Positions 41,772 to 49,117 of a stretch of DNA of 64,000 nucleotides are shown here, one piece after another. The notes below the pieces were generated by a model. That model did not search any database. It was not told where the DNA came from and worked only from the letters and a program-made list of their open reading frames with translations. Source of the stretch: DATKRB01 sp036501425 (lineage in GTDB: Bacteria; Actinomycetota; Acidimicrobiia; Acidimicrobiales; RAAP-2); contig DASYAI010000032.1 in NCBI GenBank assembly GCA_036501425.1, positions 134,102 to 198,101 of the forward strand, in the 5' to 3' direction. The first letter of the stretch is position 1, and every line of letters begins with the position of its first letter. A program made the translations under genes and the position numbers.

Positions 41772-42683
41772 ATGGCCGGTGGCCAGGAGCGGGTGCTGCG
41801 GCGCCGGATCCGCAGCGTGCAGTCGACCAAAAAGATCACCAAGGCGATGGAGCTGATCGCCGCGTCGCAGATCCTGCGGGCCCAGAACCGCATGGCCGCC
41901 AACCGCCCCTACCGGGCCGGGATGGCCCGCATCATCCGTGAGGCCGCGGCCGGCGACCCGGCGGCGGCCGAGCAGCTGCTGGGGGAGCCGGCCGAGCGCC
42001 ACGTGGTGAGCGTGCTGGCCCTGGTGGCGGACCGGGGGCTCTCGGGCCCCTACAACTCGTCGGTGCTCCGGGCCACCGAGCGCCTGGTGGCCGACCTGCG
42101 GGGCCAGGGCATCGAGGTGCGGCTCTTCAGCGTGGGCAAGAAGGCCCAGTCCTACTTCCGGTTCCGGGGCCACGACGTCTCCGAGTCCTTCGTCGGCCTG
42201 AGCGAGCGCCCCACCTTCGCCCAGGCCCGCGAGGTGGCCGACGCCGTGGCGGCGGACTTCCTCGGGGGCCGCAGCGACCAGGTGCTGCTGGTCTCCACCC
42301 GCTACCGGTCGGCCGGCTCCCAGGTGGTCGAGGTGCGCCAGCTCCTGCCCGTCGCCCTGCCCGAGGGCGAGGAGGCCGACGGGGCCGGGGCGCCCGGCGC
42401 CCCATCGGGGGGGTACACCGAGTTCGAGCCCGACGTCCAGACCCTGCTGGCCGAGCTGGCCCCGAAGGCGGTCGAGTCGGAGATCTTCACCGCCCTGCTG
42501 GAGGGCGCGGCCTCGTTCTTCACCGCCCAGCAGCGGGCCATGGCGGCGGCGAGCGAGAACGCCGACGAGCTGATCCGCACGCTCAGCCGCACCATGAACC
42601 GCGCCCGCCAGGACGCCATCACCACCGAGATCATGGAGATCGTCGGCGGAGCGGAAGCGCTCCGCCAGTCGAAGGGAGCCTGA
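41772..42683 (+). CDS. atpG: ATP synthase F1 subunit gamma
   Basis: 303-residue central shaft. The N-terminal coil RRRIRSVQSTKKITKAMELIAASQI and C-terminal AMAAASENADELIRTLSRTMNRARQDAITTEIMEIVGGAEAL are diagnostic. The Rossmann-like middle includes LVADRGLSGPYNSSVLR. A Gly/Ala/Pro-rich loop (EADGAGAPGAPSGGY) near residue 205 is an insertion relative to the family core. It lies 3 bases after atpA. Confidence 0.95.
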   Translation: MAGGQERVLRRRIRSVQSTKKITKAMELIAASQILRAQNRMAANRPYRAGMARIIREAAAGDPAAAEQLLGEPAERHVVSVLALVADRGLSGPYNSSVLRATERLVADLRGQGIEVRLFSVGKKAQSYFRFRGHDVSESFVGLSERPTFAQAREVADAVAADFLGGRSDQVLLVSTRYRSAGSQVVEVRQLLPVALPEGEEADGAGAPGAPSGGYTEFEPDVQTLLAELAPKAVESEIFTALLEGAASFFTAQQRAMAAASENADELIRTLSRTMNRARQDAITTEIMEIVGGAEALRQSKGA

Positions 42684-42688
42684 GCCCG

Positions 42689-44146
42689 ATGACCACCACC
42701 GCACCGCGCGCCGCCGAGCCATCCAGCCCGGCGCTGGAGGAGGGACGCGTCGTCGCCATCGCCGGTCCCGTCGTCGACGTGGAGTTCCCACTCCACGCCC
42801 TGCCCGAGATCAACTACGCGGTCGAGATGGACCTCACCCTCGAAGGCAGGTCGTTGACGGTGTCCGCCGAGGTGGCCCAGCAGATCGGCGAGGGCCGCGT
42901 GCGGTGCATCTGCATGCAGCCGACCGACGGGCTCGTGCGGGGCGCGCCGGTGCGCAACACCGGGCGGGGGATCGCGGTGCCGGTGGGCGACGCCGTGCTC
43001 GGCCACGTGTTCAACGTGCTCGGGGCGCCGCTCGACACCGACGACATCGGCCCGGTCGCCGACCGCTGGGAGATCCACCGGCCGGCGCCCAACTTCGACC
43101 AGCTCGAGCCGCGCGCCCAGATGTTCGAGACGGGGATCAAGGTCATCGACCTGCTCGAGCCCTACGTCCAGGGGGGCAAGATCGGCCTGTTCGGGGGGGC
43201 GGGCGTCGGCAAGACGGTCCTCATCCTCGAGATGATCAACCGGGTGGCCACCAACCACGGCGGGGTGTCGGTGTTCGCCGGGGTGGGCGAGCGCACCCGC
43301 GAGGGCACCGACCTGTGGCTCGAGATGCGCGAGTCGGGGGTGATGGAGAAGGCGGCCCTGGTGTACGGCCAGATGGACGAGCCCCCCGGGGTCCGCCTGC
43401 GGGTCGGGCTGGCGGCGCTCACCATGGCCGAGTACTTCCGGGACGTCCAGAACCAGGACGTGCTGCTGTTCGTCGACAACATCTTCCGGTTCGTCCAGGC
43501 CGGCTCGGAGGTCTCCACCCTGCTCGGCCGCATGCCCTCGGCCGTGGGCTACCAGCCCACCCTGGCCGACGAGATGGGGGAGCTGCAGGAGCGGATCACC
43601 TCGACCCGGGGCCGGTCGATCACCTCGGTCCAGGCGGTCTACGTGCCGGCCGACGACTACACCGACCCGGCGCCGTTCACCACCTTCACCCACCTCGACG
43701 CCACCACCGAGCTGTCGCGCCAGATCGCCGCGCTCGGGATCTACCCGGCGGTCGACCCGCTGGCGTCCACCTCGAACATCCTCACGCCCGAGATCGTGGG
43801 GGAGCGCCACTACCAGGTGGCCCGCCAGGTCCAAGGGGTGCTCCAGCGCTACCGGGAGCTGCAGGACATCATCGCCATCCTGGGCCTCGACGAGCTCTCC
43901 GAGGAGGACCGGGTGATCGTCTCGCGCGCCCGCAAGATCCAGCGCTTCTTGTCCCAGCCCTTCAACGTCGGCGAGGTCTTCACCGGGTTGAAGGGGGTGA
44001 CGGTGCCGATCGACGAGACCGTCGAGTCCTTCGACGCCCTGGTCCGCGGCGACCTCGACGACGTGCCCGAGCAGGCGTTCCTGAACGTCGGGGGGGCCGA
44101 CTCGGTGCGGGCTAAGGCGGCGACCCTCGAGGAGGGCCGGAGCTGA
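42689..44146 (+). CDS. atpD: ATP synthase F1 subunit beta
   Basis: 485-residue catalytic subunit. P-loop GLFGGAGVGKTVLILEMI, catalytic Glu in GVGERTREGTDLWLEM, Walker B DVLLFVDNIFRFVQAG, and the DELSEEDR motif near the C-terminus. It binds and synthesises ATP with alpha in the F1 hexamer. The stop codon overlaps the atpC ATG by one base (TGATG). Confidence 0.97.
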   Translation: MTTTAPRAAEPSSPALEEGRVVAIAGPVVDVEFPLHALPEINYAVEMDLTLEGRSLTVSAEVAQQIGEGRVRCICMQPTDGLVRGAPVRNTGRGIAVPVGDAVLGHVFNVLGAPLDTDDIGPVADRWEIHRPAPNFDQLEPRAQMFETGIKVIDLLEPYVQGGKIGLFGGAGVGKTVLILEMINRVATNHGGVSVFAGVGERTREGTDLWLEMRESGVMEKAALVYGQMDEPPGVRLRVGLAALTMAEYFRDVQNQDVLLFVDNIFRFVQAGSEVSTLLGRMPSAVGYQPTLADEMGELQERITSTRGRSITSVQAVYVPADDYTDPAPFTTFTHLDATTELSRQIAALGIYPAVDPLASTSNILTPEIVGERHYQVARQVQGVLQRYRELQDIIAILGLDELSEEDRVIVSRARKIQRFLSQPFNVGEVFTGLKGVTVPIDETVESFDALVRGDLDDVPEQAFLNVGGADSVRAKAATLEEGRS

Positions 44147-44700
44147 TGCCCGACGGCGTGTTCGCGGTGGAGGTCGTCACCCCGGAGCGGCGGCTGGTCG
44201 ACGGGTCCGCCCGGGCCGTCGTGCTCCGCAGCTCGGAGGGCGACCTGACCGTGCTCGACGGCCACACCCCCCTCATCGCCGACATCGTCCCGGGTGAGGT
44301 GCGGGTGGACCGGCCCGAAGGCGACCCGGTCCGCCTGGCCGTCCACGGCGGCTACCTGCAGGTGGGACCCGAGGGCGACCCGGCGACCGACGGCGCCGAG
44401 CCGGTCGCTGGCCGGGACCAGCGGGCGACGACCCGGGTGACGGTGCTGGCCGGGGTGGCCGAGCTCGCCGACGAGATCGACCCCGAGCGGGCCGAGCAGG
44501 CCCGCGAGCAGGCCGAGCGCCGGGTGGAGGAGCTGCGGGCGGCGGTGGCCGCCGGCGGGGCCCCGGGCGCGCCGGGCTCGCCGGGCGGGGCCGCCGGCGA
44601 TGCCGGTCCGGCACCCACGGCCGAGGAGCGTCAGCTGGCCCAGGCCGAAGCGGCGCTCCGGCGTGCCGAGGTGCGACTGCAGGTCGCCTCGACGCACTGA
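44146..44700 (+). CDS. atpC: ATP synthase F1 subunit epsilon, with low-complexity insertion
   Basis: 184 residues. The N-terminal beta-sandwich is typical (FAVEVVTPERRLVDGSARAVVLRSSEGDLTVLDGHTPLIADI, then LAVHGGYLQV). The helical part is extended: a charged helix EQAREQAERRVEELRAAV, a Gly/Pro/Ala insertion (GGAPGAPGSPGGAAGDAGPAP), then EERQLAQAEAALRRAEVRL. Usual length is about 120-140, so about 45 residues are extra. The subunit couples the shaft to the c-ring and can inhibit ATP hydrolysis. It ends the operon. Confidence 0.93.
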   Translation: MPDGVFAVEVVTPERRLVDGSARAVVLRSSEGDLTVLDGHTPLIADIVPGEVRVDRPEGDPVRLAVHGGYLQVGPEGDPATDGAEPVAGRDQRATTRVTVLAGVAELADEIDPERAEQAREQAERRVEELRAAVAAGGAPGAPGSPGGAAGDAGPAPTAEERQLAQAEAALRRAEVRLQVASTH

Positions 44701-44709
44701 GCGCCCGGG

Positions 44710-44725
44710 GCCGCCGACCGGCGGC
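44710..44725. terminator. hairpin between convergent atpC and glpX
   Basis: GCCGCC-GACC-GGCGGC forms a perfect 6-bp stem in the 31-base gap between the two convergent genes. There is no U-tract, so intrinsic termination would be weak and Rho may be needed. Confidence 0.35.
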
Positions 44726-44731
44726 GCCGAG

Positions 44732-45727
44732 TCAGGTGAACTCGATCGAGCTGAGCTCGGCCAGCTTGGCGAGCGGGTGGCTGGCGTCGATCTTGCGCAG
44801 CGTCCCCGAGCGCGATCGCATCACCAGGGACTGGGTGGTGGCGCCGAACTCGTGGTAGCGGACGCCCTGCAGGAGCTCGCCGTCGGTGACCCCGGTGGCG
44901 GCGAAGAAGCAGTTGTCGCCCTTGACCAGGTCGTCGGTGGTGAGCACCGCCTCGAGGTCGTACCCGGCGTCGACGGCCGCCTGACGCTCGGCCTCGTTGC
45001 GGGGCCACAGGCGACCCTGGATCTCCCCCCCCATGCACTTGAGGGCCGCCGCCGCCAGGACGCCCTCGGGCGTGCCGCCGACCCCGAAGAGGATGTCGGC
45101 GCCCGAGCTGGGCCAGCCGGTGGCGATCGCCCCGGCGACGTCGCCGTCGGTGATCAGCCGGATGCGGGCGCCCGCCGCCCGTACCTCGGCGATCAGGTCG
45201 GCGTGCCGGGGCCGGTCGAGGATCACCGCCGTCAGATCCCGCACCGGCTGCCCGAGCGCCGCCGAAAGGGCGGCCAGGTTCTCGGTCGGGGAGCGGCGGA
45301 TGTCCACCGATCCCTTGGCCCGGGGGCCCACCGCGATCTTCTCCATGTAGACGCACGGTCCGGGGTCGAACATGGTGCCCCGCTCCGATGCGGCGATCAC
45401 CGCCAGCGCGCCACCCCGTCCGAGCGCGGTCGGGGTGGTGCCGTCGATGGGGTCCACCGCGATGTCGGTGGCGGGGGGCGAGCCGTCGCCGATCTGCTCG
45501 CCGTTATAGAGCATGGGTGCGGCGTCCTTCTCGCCCTCCCCGATCACCACCACGCCGTCCATCGACACGGTGGAGAGCACCACCCGCATCGCGCTGACGG
45601 CCGCCCCGTCGGCGCCCTCCTTGTCCCCCCGGCCCATCCACCGGCTCGCGGCCATGGCGGCCACCTCGGTCACCCGCACCAGCTCGAGAGCCAGGTTCCG
45701 GTCCGGGGCCTGCCCGTGGCGCGCCAC
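44732..45727 (-). CDS. glpX: class II fructose-1,6-bisphosphatase
   Basis: 331-residue GlpX-type phosphatase of gluconeogenesis. Metal-binding motifs: GRGDKEGADGAAVSAMR, VVIGEGEKDAAPMLYNGE, TDIAVDPIDGTTPTALGRGGALAVIA and ADILFGVGGTPEGVLAAAALKCMGG. Mycobacteria likewise rely on GlpX. The GTG at 45727 has TAGGGT 7 bases upstream, a clear leaderless configuration that decides the start. It is divergent from murA, with about 145 bases between them. Confidence 0.94.
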   Translation of the reverse strand: MARHGQAPDRNLALELVRVTEVAAMAASRWMGRGDKEGADGAAVSAMRVVLSTVSMDGVVVIGEGEKDAAPMLYNGEQIGDGSPPATDIAVDPIDGTTPTALGRGGALAVIAASERGTMFDPGPCVYMEKIAVGPRAKGSVDIRRSPTENLAALSAALGQPVRDLTAVILDRPRHADLIAEVRAAGARIRLITDGDVAGAIATGWPSSGADILFGVGGTPEGVLAAAALKCMGGEIQGRLWPRNEAERQAAVDAGYDLEAVLTTDDLVKGDNCFFAATGVTDGELLQGVRYHEFGATTQSLVMRSRSGTLRKIDASHPLAKLAELSSIEFT

Positions 45728-45734
45728 GGGGACG

Positions 45735-45740
45735 ACCCTA
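45735..45740 (-). promoter_or_regulatory. -10 hexamer TAGGGT, leaderless glpX
   Basis: Read leftward, TAGGGT is followed by 7 bases and then the glpX GTG at 45727. Confidence 0.5.
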
Positions 45741-45871
45741 GCTGCCGCGCACCTGGCGCGACGACGGCCGCCCGGGCCGGCGGGGCCGGCGGGCGGTCGG
45801 GTCGCCCGGCTCGAGCAGCCGGCCCGGGCGATCCCCGGGCGAGCCTCCCCCGGGCCGCCATACTTGGGCCC

Positions 45872-47146
45872 GTGGAACGCTTCGTGGTCCGACCCAACGG
45901 CCCGCTCTCGGGGACCATCCGCGCCGGCGGCGCCAAGAACTCGGTCCTCAAGCTGATGGCGGCGTGCCTGCTCGCCGAGGGTCGCCACGTGCTGCACAAC
46001 GTGCCGCACATCACCGACGTCGCCACGATGGCCGAGGTGCTGAGCTCGCTCGGGGCGTCGGTGGCGCGGCAGGGCCCAGGCGACCTGGTCATCGACGTGC
46101 CGTCGCCCGACGAGCTGGTCCCCGAGGCGCCCTACGAGCTGGTGGAGCGCATGCGGGCGTCGGTGGTGGTGCTCGGGCCGTTGCTGGCCCGGTGCGGCCA
46201 GGCCCGGGTCTCGTTGCCGGGCGGGGACGATTTCGGCTCGCGCCCGATCGACTTCCACCTCAACGGGCTGGGCGCCATGGGCACCGAGTTCTCGACCGCC
46301 CACGGCTACGTGGACGGTCGGGTGGGGGACCGGACCACCACCCACCGCCTGGTCGGGACCAAGGTGGTGCTCGAGTACCCGAGCCACACCGCCACCGACA
46401 ACCTCGTCATGGCCGCCTGCCTGGCCAAGGGCACCACGGTGATCGAGAACGCAGCCCGTGAGCCCGAGCTGTGCGACCTGGTGCGGTTCCTCAACGCGAT
46501 GGGGGCGGACGTGCGGGGGGCCGGCACGTCGCGCCTGGAGATCGAGGGGGTCGACGAGCTGCACCCGGTCGAGCACCGGGTGATCGGGGACCGGGTGGTG
46601 GCCGCCACCTACCTGGCCGCGGTCGGGCTGGCCGGGGGCGACGTGACGGTCGAGGACGCCCGGGTCGACCACATGGACATGCTCCTGCGCAAGCTGGTCC
46701 AGACCGGGGTGAGCATCGAGCAGACCGCCGACGGCCTCCGGGCGGTGTCCGAGGGCCGGCTCCGGTCGGCCGACGTGGCGACCTTGCCGTATCCGGGCGT
46801 GGCGACCGACTACAAGCCGCTGCTCGTCACCGTGCTGGCGGTGGCCGACGGGGTGGGCATCGTCACCGAGAACCTCTTTTCGGGTCGGTTCCGCTACGTG
46901 GACGAGCTGCGCCGGATGGGCGCCGACGTCCGGACCGAGGGCCACCACGTGGTGGTGCGGGGGGTCTCGCGGCTTTCGGGGGCGCCGGTGCGGGCGCCCG
47001 ACATCCGGGCCGGCGCGGCGCTGGTGCTGGCGGGGCTGGTGGCCGAGGGCACCACCGAGGTGAGCGGCGCCGAGCACGTGGACCGGGGGTACGAGGACCT
47101 GGCCGGCGCGTTGCGGTCCCTCGGCGCCGACGTGGAGCGCCGATGA
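45872..47146 (+). CDS. murA: UDP-GlcNAc 1-carboxyvinyltransferase with Asp at the fosfomycin-target position
   Basis: 424-residue enzyme for the first committed step of peptidoglycan synthesis. GGAKNSVLKLMAACLL at 19-34 is the substrate loop and LGPLLARCGQARVSLPGG the active-site approach. Where most MurA have LPGGC (Cys115 in E. coli), this protein has LPGGDDFGSRP, with Asp119. Mycobacterial and chlamydial MurA show the same Cys-to-Asp change and are intrinsically fosfomycin-resistant. The GTG start has CATACT 7 bases upstream. The stop overlaps meaB (ATGA). Confidence 0.94.
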   Translation: MERFVVRPNGPLSGTIRAGGAKNSVLKLMAACLLAEGRHVLHNVPHITDVATMAEVLSSLGASVARQGPGDLVIDVPSPDELVPEAPYELVERMRASVVVLGPLLARCGQARVSLPGGDDFGSRPIDFHLNGLGAMGTEFSTAHGYVDGRVGDRTTTHRLVGTKVVLEYPSHTATDNLVMAACLAKGTTVIENAAREPELCDLVRFLNAMGADVRGAGTSRLEIEGVDELHPVEHRVIGDRVVAATYLAAVGLAGGDVTVEDARVDHMDMLLRKLVQTGVSIEQTADGLRAVSEGRLRSADVATLPYPGVATDYKPLLVTVLAVADGVGIVTENLFSGRFRYVDELRRMGADVRTEGHHVVVRGVSRLSGAPVRAPDIRAGAALVLAGLVAEGTTEVSGAEHVDRGYEDLAGALRSLGADVERR

Positions 47147-48312
47147 CTCCCGAGCGTCGAGCCCCCGTCGGGCCCCAGGACGTCGATGCCCTGCTGGCGG
47201 CGGCGGGAGGGGGGAGCCAGGTCGCCCTGGCCCGCCTGCTGTCCCTGGTCGAGCGGGGAGGACCGGCATCGCGCCGCGTCGCCGAGATCGCCTATGCCAG
47301 CCCGCCGCCGTACTCGGTCGGGCTGACCGGGGCCCCCGGCGCGGGCAAGTCCACCCTGACCGACCACCTCATCGCCGCGGCGCGCCGCGGTTGGCCGGCC
47401 GTCGCGCCGTCCGAGCTCGCTGCGCCGGACGCCGAGGGGGCCGGGCCGGCTGCGCGGGACGCCGAGCGGGCCGAGCCGCCCGACCAGACCGAGCCGGCTG
47501 CGCGGGACGTCGAGCCGGCCGAGCCGATCGAGCCGATCGATCAGATCGCCGTCCTGGCCGTCGATCCGTCCTCGCCGTTCAGCGGCGGGGCCATCCTCGG
47601 CGACCGGATCCGGATGCAGGACCACGCCACCGACCCCAGCGTGTACATCCGATCGATGGCCACCCGGGGCCACCTGGGCGGCCTGGCCCTGGCGGTGCCC
47701 GACGCGGTGCGGCTGCTCGGCGCCGTCGGCAAGCCGGTGGTGCTGATCGAGACGGTGGGGGTCGGCCAGATGGAGGTCGAGGTGGCCTCGGCCGCCGACA
47801 CTACGGTGGTGGTCGTCAACCCCGGTTGGGGCGACGCCATGCAGGCCAACAAGGCGGGGCTGCTGGAGGTGGCCGACATCTTCGTCATCAACAAGGCGGA
47901 TCGTCCCGGGGTCGCCGAGGCCAAACGGGATCTCCACCAGATGCTCGACCTGTCGGGCCACGTGGACTGGCGACCGCCCATCGTCGAGACGGTGGCCGCC
48001 AACGGATCGGGGATCGCCGAGCTGTGGGCCCAGGTCGCCGCCCATCGCGCCCACCTGGTCGACGCCGGGTTGCTCGCCTCGCGTCGGGCCGGTCGGCTGG
48101 AGGCCGAGCTGCGGCGGATCCTGCTGGCCGAACTGGCGGCCCGGGTGGCCGACGTTGCCTCGGGGCCGGTGTTCGCCGAGGCCATGGCGGCGGTGGTCGA
48201 GGGCGGCCTCGATCCCTACCGGGCGGCCGACCGGGTGCTGGCGGCCCACCCGGGGCCGGGCCCCGACGCCACTGCTGCCCCCGAGCGTCGGGTACGGTTC
48301 GCAGGTGGCTGA
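47143..48312 (+). CDS. meaB: MeaB/ArgK-type G3E GTPase with repetitive insertion
   Basis: 389-residue GTPase that loads and protects methylmalonyl-CoA mutase. Walker A GAPGAGKST at 63-71, SSPFSGGAILGDRIRMQDHA, YIRSMATRGHLGGLALAV, ETVGVGQMEVEVASAADTTVVVVNPGWGD and the NKAD base-specificity motif. An acidic Ala/Glu/Pro-rich insertion of about 45 residues (near 83-128) separates the P-loop helix from switch I and is absent from typical MeaB. No mutase gene is in the window. It overlaps murA by four bases and the enoyl-CoA hydratase start by eight. Confidence 0.9.
   Translation: MTPERRAPVGPQDVDALLAAAGGGSQVALARLLSLVERGGPASRRVAEIAYASPPPYSVGLTGAPGAGKSTLTDHLIAAARRGWPAVAPSELAAPDAEGAGPAARDAERAEPPDQTEPAARDVEPAEPIEPIDQIAVLAVDPSSPFSGGAILGDRIRMQDHATDPSVYIRSMATRGHLGGLALAVPDAVRLLGAVGKPVVLIETVGVGQMEVEVASAADTTVVVVNPGWGDAMQANKAGLLEVADIFVINKADRPGVAEAKRDLHQMLDLSGHVDWRPPIVETVAANGSGIAELWAQVAAHRAHLVDAGLLASRRAGRLEAELRRILLAELAARVADVASGPVFAEAMAAVVEGGLDPYRAADRVLAAHPGPGPDATAAPERRVRFAGG
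47445..47514 (+). repeat. in-frame direct repeat within meaB
   Basis: A 22-base unit (47445-47466 and 47493-47514) is repeated 48 bases (16 codons) apart with one mismatch, encoding two copies of PAARD followed by Ala/Val-Glu. A diverged third copy lies just upstream (about 47419-47436). Confidence 0.65.
48293..48298 (+). promoter_or_regulatory. -10 hexamer TACGGT before the enoyl-CoA hydratase gene
   Basis: TACGGT inside the 3' end of meaB lies 6 bases before the GTG at 48305 and may give a leaderless internal transcript. Confidence 0.4.
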
Positions 48313-49117
48313 TGCCGATGCCCCCGACGACGAGCGCGCCGCGAGGTCCGGGGTGTTCGTGACCACCGACCGGCGGCCCGACGGGGTGGCCGTGGTCCGC
48401 CTCGATCGCCCCAAGGCCAACGCCCTGTGCCTCGAGCTGCTCGACCAGCTGGAGGCCGTGGCCAAGGCGCTGGCGGCCGACCCCCCGGGGGCGGTCGTCG
48501 TGTGGGGCGGGGAGCGCATCTTCGCCGCCGGGGCGGACATCAACGAGCTGGCGAACACGCCTCCGGGCACCGTGGCCGACCGCTTCCACGCCGCGCTGGG
48601 AGCGCTCGCCGAGGTGCCTCGGGCGACCATCGCGGCCGTCAACGGCTTTGCCCTGGGGGGCGGGCTGGAGCTGGCGCTGGCCTGTGATTTCCGGGTCGCC
48701 TCGTCCGAGGCCCGGCTGGGCCTGCCCGAGGTGCTCCTCGGCATCATCCCCGGCGGCGGCGGCACCCAGCGCCTGCCCCGGCTGATCGGGCCGTCGCGGG
48801 CCAAGGACCTCATCCTGTCGGGGCGCCAGGTGCAGGCGGACGAGGCCCTGGCCATGGGCCTGGTGAACCGGGTGGTGCCCTCGGCCGAGGTCTTCGACGC
48901 GGCCCTGCAATGGGCGGCCGAGCTGGCCCGAGGGGCGGTGGTGGCCCAGTCCCTCGGCAAGGCCGCCGTCGACCTGGGCGCGGAGACCACCCTCGCGGAG
49001 GCGCTGCACGTCGAGCGGGGCCGCTTCGTCGCCGCGTTTCGCACCGAGGATGCCGGGCGGGGCATCGCCTCGTTCATCGAGCACGGACCCGGCAAGGCGT
49101 CCTTCGTCGGGCGGTGA
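48305..49117 (+). CDS. enoyl-CoA hydratase/isomerase family protein
   Basis: 270-residue crotonase-fold protein. RIFAAGADINELAN forms the first oxyanion-hole strand, AAVNGFALGGGLELALACDFRVAS the second, and LGLPEVLLGIIPGGGGTQRLPRLIG carries the catalytic Glu region, matching true enoyl-CoA hydratases. It hydrates trans-2-enoyl-CoA in fatty-acid or branched-chain breakdown. Adjacency to meaB suggests propionyl-CoA/methylmalonyl-CoA related catabolism. The stop overlaps treS (GTGA). Confidence 0.9.
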   Translation: MADADAPDDERAARSGVFVTTDRRPDGVAVVRLDRPKANALCLELLDQLEAVAKALAADPPGAVVVWGGERIFAAGADINELANTPPGTVADRFHAALGALAEVPRATIAAVNGFALGGGLELALACDFRVASSEARLGLPEVLLGIIPGGGGTQRLPRLIGPSRAKDLILSGRQVQADEALAMGLVNRVVPSAEVFDAALQWAAELARGAVVAQSLGKAAVDLGAETTLAEALHVERGRFVAAFRTEDAGRGIASFIEHGPGKASFVGR

